Assembly: GCA_905221605.1 (NCBI GenBank)
Contig: CAJNDS010000574.1
Coordinates: forward strand, 30,642 to 94,641
Reading direction: 5' to 3'
Origin: Symbiodinium natans
Lineage: Eukaryota > Sar > Dinophyceae > Suessiales > Symbiodiniaceae
Length of the DNA: 64,000 nt
Positions 61,801 to 64,000 of this stretch are shown here, in pieces. The notes beneath the pieces were generated by a model. That model saw nothing but the letters and a program-made list of their open reading frames with translations. It did not search any database and was not told the DNA's origin. Position 1 is the first letter of the stretch, and each line of letters starts with the position of its first letter. Made by a program: the position numbers and the translations under genes.

Positions 61801-64000
61801 TAGGGGTGTTCGGGTTTAGGGTTTAGGGTTCAGCATTTCAAGTCCAAGCATTCACTAGTCAAGAATTTACTCCAGAAAAATACCCACCCGCCCAAAGAAT
61901 CCCACAACATTATGAAATATTTCACTTATGGAACGACCTTGCCCAGTAAAAAAACAACCTTGCCCAGTAAACAATGACCTTGCCCAATAAAAAAATGACC
62001 TTGCCCCGTAAACAAATGACCTTGCCCAGTGAAAAAAACAACCTTGCCCAGCAAAAAAATGACCTTGCCCAGTAAAAGAAATGACCTTGCCCAGTAAAAA
62101 AAAAATGACCTTGCCCAATCAAAAAAATAACCTTGCCCAGAACAAAATGACCTTGCCCAGTAAAAAGAATGACCTTGCCCAATCAAAAAAATGACCTTGC
62201 CCAGAAATAAATGACCTTGCCCAGTAAAAAAATGACCTTGCGCAGTAAACGAGTTACTGGGCAAGTTCATTTGTTTTTACTGGGCAAGGTCATTTTTGTA
62301 TTGGGCCCAGTACAAAATGACCTTGCCCAGAAAAAATGACCTTGCCCAGTAAAAAGATGATCTTGCCCAGGAACAAAAATGACCTGGCCCAGTAAAAAAA
62401 TGACCTTGCCCAGTAAAAACAATGACCTTGCCCAGTAACAAACATGACCTTGCCCAGTAAAAGAGTTACTGAGCAGGGTTGTTTTTTAACTGGGCAAGGT
62501 CTTTTTTAACTGGCAAGGTCCTTTTTTACTGGGCAAGGTCGTTTCTTGGACCGAACGACCTTGCCCAGTAAAGAAAATGACCTTGCCCAGTAAAAAAAAA
62601 GACCTTGCCCAGTAACTCCATTAACATGCAAATTATATATGAAAGAGAGGTTTAGGGTTTAGGGGTTGGGATGAGGGTTGAGGGTGGAGGGTTGAGGGTG
62701 CCTTTGGGGCCTATAAACCCTAAACCCTAAACCCTAAACCCTAAACGCTAAACCCGAAATCCTACACGCCAAACGCAGAACCCTAAACCGCAAACCCTAA
62801 AACATAAACCCGAAACCCTAAACCCTAAACCGCCCGCCTGCGCTGACGTCGTTGCGCATCTGGAAAAGCAGAAGGTGCCCGGCATCATCACTGACGTAGA
62901 CGTTGTCCAAGGAGTTCGCTTGCCTTGGGAGGGAAGGCCTCAACCCAAAACCCCATCAACCCTGAGGGTTTAGGGCTTTTAGGGTTTAGGGTTTACGGTT
63001 TATAGGGTTTAGGGTTTAGGGTTTAGGGTTTGGGGTTTGGGGTTTGGGGTTTGGGGTTTTGGGTTTTGGGTTTAGGGATTTTAGGGTTTTTAGGGTTTTT
63101 AGGGTTTAGGGTTTAGGCTTAGGGTTTAGAGTTTAGGGTGTAGGGTTCTTAAGCCTCAGGCCTAAGGGTCCATCTCTCTAAATACGAAAGAGGCTAAGGT
63201 GATTGAAACAACTTCCGATGGACTCAGCACTTGCCAAAACCCCACGGGTCCATGTACGTTGTTATTGTACACTTGGCCCCAAGGTCCCTATACAGGAGGC
63301 AATGTCAGGCCCAAGTCTTCCCTATTTTAGGGTTTAGGGTTTAGGGTTTAGGGTTTAGGGTTTAGGGTTTAGGGTCCCTCAGGGAAAGTTACCGCATGGG
63401 TCTGAGCAGACATCTGCAAAGCACTGGCGTGGGAATCAGAACGAGTCGGTGTGAACGAGACCCACAAACCCTTGAAGCCTAAACCCTAAACGCCAAGCCC
63501 TAAACCCTAAACCCTAAACCCCAAACCCTAAACCCTAAACCCTGTAGAAAGCTCCGACGGCTTCATGTCGAGAGGTAAACGCTAAGGCCTTAGGGAGTTT
63601 TTGGGCTTTAGGGGTATATAAGGCTTAAGCTGCTGTAGCGGGGATTCTGGGGCGTTAATATAGGGGCCTTAATGATTCGAATGGTTTTTTTGGGGGAGTT
63701 CTTTTAGTACTATATTTTTATAAAAGGGGACCACAAGGGAAGAACATTAGAAATTATTCCGACCCTATATTAGTCGACTTTACCGGCTTCGAGGCTTTGG
63801 TCCGTCACTCGCTTGACACCAGCGCGGGGCAGGCTTCCAAACACCCAGACTTTGGCAGGGCTTTTGAGTAAAGTTTAACCATCATGGGTTTACGGTTTAG
63901 GGTTTAGGGTTTTTGGATTTAGGGTTTAGGGTTTTGGGCTTTGTGTACCCATGCTTTGCCGGCTGCTGCCGCATCGTGGGTCTCACACACGAGGCTGCGG
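49824..64000 (-). CDS. Gene R: WD-repeat-like gene with a copia element in an intron
   Basis: Exons run from the window edge to a TAG at 49824. Phase-matched blocks are 63784-63860 to 63213-63271 (2/1, 1/0, 0/1, 1/0), 58924-58973 to 58505-58572 (0/2, 2/-) and 57669-57743 to 49824-49878 (2/2, 2/0, 0/2, 2/stop). WD40-like pieces include [32 protein letters not shown] and [17 protein letters not shown] (the GxxTGxLxFW shape). Introns carry TTTAGGG arrays, two MITE-type hairpins, a foldback satellite, and between 56799 and 50141 a complete copia element plus the GC minisatellite and gap. WD-repeat proteins usually scaffold complexes; the exact family is not recognised. The middle of the gene (62831-58973) is only partly phase-linked, so more than one gene could be present. 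Confidence 0.5.
50059..50141 (-). CDS. Penultimate exon of gene R
   Basis: Acceptor GAGTTTTCCAG|AAG (strong); GA-type donor GAAGAGAG|GAGTGTG, though nearby GT donors exist. Phases 0/2. Starts [20 protein letters not shown]. It is the first exon 3' of the copia insertion. Confidence 0.5.
50238..50242. repeat. Target-site duplication, left copy
   Basis: AAACC, matching 55426-55430. Five bases is the normal copia duplication; the target resembles the AAACCC of the telomere motif. Confidence 0.8.
50243..50355 (-). repeat. 3' LTR of copia element (113 bp)
   Basis: Identical copy of the 5' LTR. The purine-rich GGGAGGCG immediately inside it is a weak polypurine-tract candidate. Confidence 0.92.
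50279..50299 (-). promoter_or_regulatory. Spliced-leader-like sequence in the 3' LTR
   Basis: Same sequence and same LTR position as in the 5' LTR, as expected from the identical LTRs. Confidence 0.55.
50444..52020 (-). pseudogene. Copia reverse transcriptase-RNase H
   Basis: Contains RT blocks [29 protein letters not shown] (first catalytic Asp), [13 protein letters not shown] and VEVHGDDF, where HGDD replaces the usual YVDD. RNase H follows: [48 protein letters not shown] and the end block ADLLTKPL. Residues for both activities look intact, but a shift of one frame around 52010-52020 separates it from the linker upstream, and the frame lacks its own ATG start. Confidence 0.85.
52005..53351 (-). 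pseudogene. Copia integrase tail and linker, core deleted
   Basis: The frame is open from 53351. It begins in the last part of the integrase core ([14 protein letters not shown], which carries the final catalytic Glu in this family), then [12 protein letters not shown] and the C-terminal domain, then a low-complexity linker. The HHCC finger, the two core Asp residues and the protease are absent, so a deletion joins Gag to this point near 53285. It runs into a stop at 52005, one frame away from RT. Confidence 0.75.
53281..55020 (-). CDS. gag: Copia Gag with CCHC zinc knuckle (frame-disrupted 3' end)
   Basis: ATG at 55020 ([13 protein letters not shown]). A helical capsid-like region is followed near residue 330 by [14 protein letters not shown], a CX2CX4HX4C nucleic-acid-binding knuckle, flanked by Gly/Lys-rich stretches. 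It packages the element RNA in cytoplasmic particles. The last ~45 codons look frame-shifted: an adjacent frame reads [18 protein letters not shown], a more natural acidic continuation. Protease should follow but is not found. Confidence 0.8.
   Translation of the reverse strand: MASPGGSPTSAPGAQGSAEMIFGQILQQVQTGMAQMSQESNRRFELLEAALKEQVNTQRATAEAQVRAFDAMAKKSSVVDIKGVGKPDILKGSHEDARKVWKAWSYKFESWFSSQFPTKGQECLDWARNKGDETIQESTLTEYVNKVPEAVDVDRQLHVALISLTSEMPCTVVFNARKRCGLDAWRRLCHVYEPRNARSNMRLLRRILVQPRFTLEQLRASIDKWEADLAEYVQRGNKDLEDAQKVTILLSMVPETLEDHLEMNIARLDTYAKARAEVISYTEQKAAKVDDGGATPMELDAFKGKGKGGKNTKGGKGGGAKGQGNPDKDIVCRLCQRKGHRKSNCWYAKENGGTGKPPAPKDPKGGKPSKGKGGKGKGNKPGKRKAHSLEGEGADGQEWPEEEGGEEPTGDGDLGYLCVLGPSADSAPDPPAPTRGQICRAAFGPPSWAWSQPWSETLAQCAVGKDKDGKTTYWCPCPGYKGQKKRYNEDGLNAHLWSKLGAPGHPDKDQWTAWDREARQGYYVRAPLREVRGPEFTFPRSLTTPNTCPRACTRKVKKARARVPRTRSSRRRPRRLQGR
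55296..55312 (-). other. Primer-binding site
   Basis: TGGTAGCGGAGCGCTGG lies directly next to the 5' LTR. TGGTAGC complements a tRNA ending GCTACCA; initiator Met is the usual copia primer and fits the first bases, but the remainder cannot be assigned. Confidence 0.6.
55313..55425 (-). repeat. 5' LTR of copia element (113 bp)
   Basis: On the minus strand it starts TGTAGGAAAG and ends GTCCGCTGCA. Identical base for base to 50243-50355. A TTTT box lies about 35 nt before the spliced-leader-like stretch. Confidence 0.92.
55349..55369 (-). promoter_or_regulatory. Spliced-leader-like sequence in the 5' LTR
   Basis: Minus strand reads CCGTAGCCCTTTTGGCTTAG; the dinoflagellate spliced leader, as I recall it, begins CCGTAGCCATTTTGGCTCAA. 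17 of 20 match, including both ends of the central hairpin-like core. It occupies LTR positions 57-77, where an R region could begin. Confidence 0.55.
55426..55430. repeat. Target-site duplication, right copy
   Basis: AAACC directly after the outer end of the 5' LTR. Confidence 0.8.
55546..56400. repeat. Poly-C arm and 9-bp GCGCCCTCC minisatellite
   Basis: 55571-55670 is nearly pure C. 55848-56250 is (GCGCCCTCC)n with point changes. The sequence CCGGTTTCTGCGATCCATAC at 55553 returns inverted at about 56525, so the whole block is a large inverted repeat that includes the gap. Confidence 0.85.
56401..56500. other. Assembly gap (100 N)
   Basis: Exactly 100 N inside a poly-G run. Confidence 0.97.
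56799..56868 (-). CDS. WD-like exon of gene R
   Basis: Acceptor AGCCTCACAG|CCTC, donor AAGCCC|GTAATG, phases 2/0. Peptide starts [20 protein letters not shown]. Confidence 0.55.
57188..57262. repeat. Dispersed module family I, copy 4
   Basis: GGGAGTATTCGGGAACCTTG through CTCTCCCTTAAGAACCC, in the opposite orientation to copy 1. Confidence 0.45.
57560..57860. repeat. Inverted telomere-motif pair around a gene R exon
   Basis: CCCTAAA (57560-57668) directly abuts the exon's 3' edge; TTTAGGG (57765-57860) is on its 5' side. Confidence 0.9.
57669..57743 (-). CDS. WD-like exon of gene R
   Basis: Acceptor CTATCCGAG|GCTTG, donor CTCGGCG|GTTTAGGG, phases 2/2. Peptide includes [17 protein letters not shown]. 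Confidence 0.55.
58505..58572 (-). CDS. WD-like exon of gene R with telomere-motif acceptor
   Basis: Acceptor GGGTTTAG|GGCAC, entry phase 2. Peptide [20 protein letters not shown]. The lower boundary is uncertain: GC donors at TTC|GCAAGG or ATAC|GCCTC. Confidence 0.5.
58569..58910. repeat. CCCTAAA array then TTTTAGGG variants
   Basis: Fills the intron between the phase-matched exons at 58924-58973 and 58505-58572. Confidence 0.9.
58924..58973 (-). CDS. Exon of gene R
   Basis: Acceptor CGAGCTCTAG|CGT (the frame upstream is closed by that same TAG), donor TTTGGG|GTGCTTC, phases 0/2. Peptide [16 protein letters not shown]. Confidence 0.5.
59024..59118. mobile_element. Hairpin element family B, copy 2 (intron of gene R)
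   Basis: Ends CCAGGATGGGCTATGATAG and CATAGCCCATCCTGG. Same family as 38239-38334; a related fragment GGCCCATCCTGGTAGG lies near 14847. Confidence 0.6.
59423..59488 (-). CDS. Exon of gene R
   Basis: Acceptor GCTGACCCTCAG|GATC, donor CACGAGA|GTTTCGG, phases 2/2. Starts [20 protein letters not shown]. Confidence 0.5.
59657..59763. mobile_element. MITE family A, copy 3 (intron of gene R)
   Basis: Ends GGGATGTTCCCCCATATA and TATAAGGGGGAACATCCC. Flanked by AACTAACT / AACTAGCT, 7 of 8 identical. Confidence 0.7.
60212..60264 (-). CDS. Exon of gene R
   Basis: Acceptor CTCGTGCGCAG|CTAC, possible GC donor CGCCTGG|GCC. Peptide [17 protein letters not shown]. Phase with neighbours not fixed. Confidence 0.4.
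60400..60530. repeat. TTTAGGG array
   Basis: About 18 units, between exons of gene R. Confidence 0.95.
60544..60572 (-). CDS. Microexon of gene R
   Basis: Acceptor TGCTTGTTAG|GTGTG, donor CTGCCAG|GTGACC, 29 bp. Peptide CEALQRYLP. Confidence 0.35.
61465..61518 (-). CDS. Exon of gene R
   Basis: Acceptor GTTTAGTAAG|GCC, donor GGGAACA|GTGGGT, entry phase 1. Peptide [17 protein letters not shown]. Confidence 0.45.
61520..61830. repeat. CCCTAAA array and facing TTTAGGG array
   Basis: 61520-61668 and 61767-61830; they border the exon at 61465-61518 and FB2. Confidence 0.9.
61826..62645. repeat. Foldback satellite FB2 (~20-bp GACCTTGCCCAGTAAAAAA units)
   Basis: Flanks ACCCACCCGCCCAAAGAATC and CCATTAACATGCAAATTATA match FB1, but the core unit differs after the shared CCTTGCCC. 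Units turn from forward to reverse and back twice (around 62250-62310 and 62460-62550). It lies in an intron of gene R. Confidence 0.75.
62831..62938 (-). CDS. WD-like exon of gene R
   Basis: Acceptor TTTGGGTTGAG|GCC, donor GGCGGGCG|GTTTAGGG, phases 2/2. Contains [20 protein letters not shown], a WD40-type strand pair. Confidence 0.55.
63213..63271 (-). CDS. Exon of gene R
   Basis: Acceptor TGGGGCCAAG|TGTAC, donor TCGGAA|GTTGTTTC, phases 1/0. Starts [19 protein letters not shown]. Confidence 0.45.
63393..63423 (-). CDS. Exon of gene R
   Basis: Acceptor CCCACGCCAG|TGC, donor CCATGCG|GTAACT, phases 0/1. Peptide [10 protein letters not shown]. Confidence 0.45.
63541..63581 (-). CDS. Exon of gene R
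   Basis: Acceptor AAGGCCTTAG|CGT, donor CTACAGG|GTTTAGGG, phases 1/0. Peptide [13 protein letters not shown]. Confidence 0.5.
63784..63860 (-). CDS. Exon of gene R
   Basis: Acceptor TTACTCAAAAG|CCC, donor GAAGCCG|GTAAAG, phases 2/1. Starts [20 protein letters not shown]. Confidence 0.5.
63949..64000 (-). CDS. Partial exon at the window edge, gene R
   Basis: Donor GCATGG|GTACAC. Two frames are open; the one that would fit the next exon in phase reads [15 protein letters not shown]. The exon continues outside the window. Confidence 0.35.

Noticed and set aside
62832-62944. Plus-strand exon [20 protein letters not shown]
   Set aside because: No splice sites; the minus strand gives a WD-like peptide with both sites.
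1-64000. A true chromosome end or plain subtelomere
   Set aside because: Arrays occur on both strands throughout, are short, and alternate with exon-like segments; no terminal one-direction array is present.
1-64000. Plant origin (TTTAGGG is the plant motif)
   Set aside because: GC/GA donors, tiny GC-rich exons, HGDD-type copia RT and the spliced-leader-like LTR fit a dinoflagellate better. Not proven.

Overview
The window looks like nuclear DNA of a dinoflagellate, probably Symbiodiniaceae-like. This is inference, resting on four things: the Arabidopsis-type telomere motif TTTAGGG/CCCTAAA is everywhere; many short GC-rich exons can be read on one strand only, with GT, GC and apparently GA donors; a Ty1/copia element has the HGDD-type reverse transcriptase I associate with dinoflagellate elements; and its LTR carries a sequence close to the dinoflagellate spliced leader. 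There are no bacterial-style genes, tRNAs, rRNAs or CRISPRs. The two runs of exactly 100 N are scaffold gaps.

The main result is that this is not simply telomeric junk. Between the telomere-like arrays lie 26-430 bp segments that read as exons, essentially all on the minus strand. Their edges are splice sites, often made by the repeat itself (donor G|GTTTAGGG, acceptor TTTAG|GG), and neighbouring exons keep reading phase across the arrays. I worked out five chains by hand. Gene R (64000 to 49824) is WD-repeat-like, with an intact copia element in its last long intron. Gene M (49001 to 40544) is unknown and has a duplicated exon. Gene P (35576 to 31173) is a decayed retroelement polyprotein (gag-like, reverse transcriptase, start of RNase H) broken up by telomere-motif introns. 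Gene Y (28886 to 26665) encodes a YTH domain, an m6A-RNA reader. Gene C (12199 to about 6964) is WD-like, followed by the 3' end of a further unit (2884 to 2290). Splice sites and joins are inferred from sequence only and need RNA evidence.

Layout: 1-15.6 kb, exons, telomere-like introns and small inverted-repeat elements; 15.7-26.3 kb, a repeat block with no recognisable exon (TA microsatellite, 9-bp TTTTAATAG higher-order palindromes, 30-bp, ~100-bp and 87-bp satellites, a pyrimidine-rich tandem duplication, AT-rich palindromes and a gap); 26.5-50 kb, genes Y, P and M; 50.2-55.4 kb, the copia element; 55.5-56.6 kb, a 9-bp GC minisatellite between inverted poly-C/poly-G arms and a gap; 56.7-64 kb, the main part of gene R. 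Stretches not listed are similar mosaic in which I could not settle an exon.

How it fits together: unidirectional minus-strand genes with many tiny exons and introns packed with telomere motif, hairpin MITEs and homopolymers. The retroelement-derived gene P is the strongest hint that such introns were gained, since an RNA-copied element should arrive without them.
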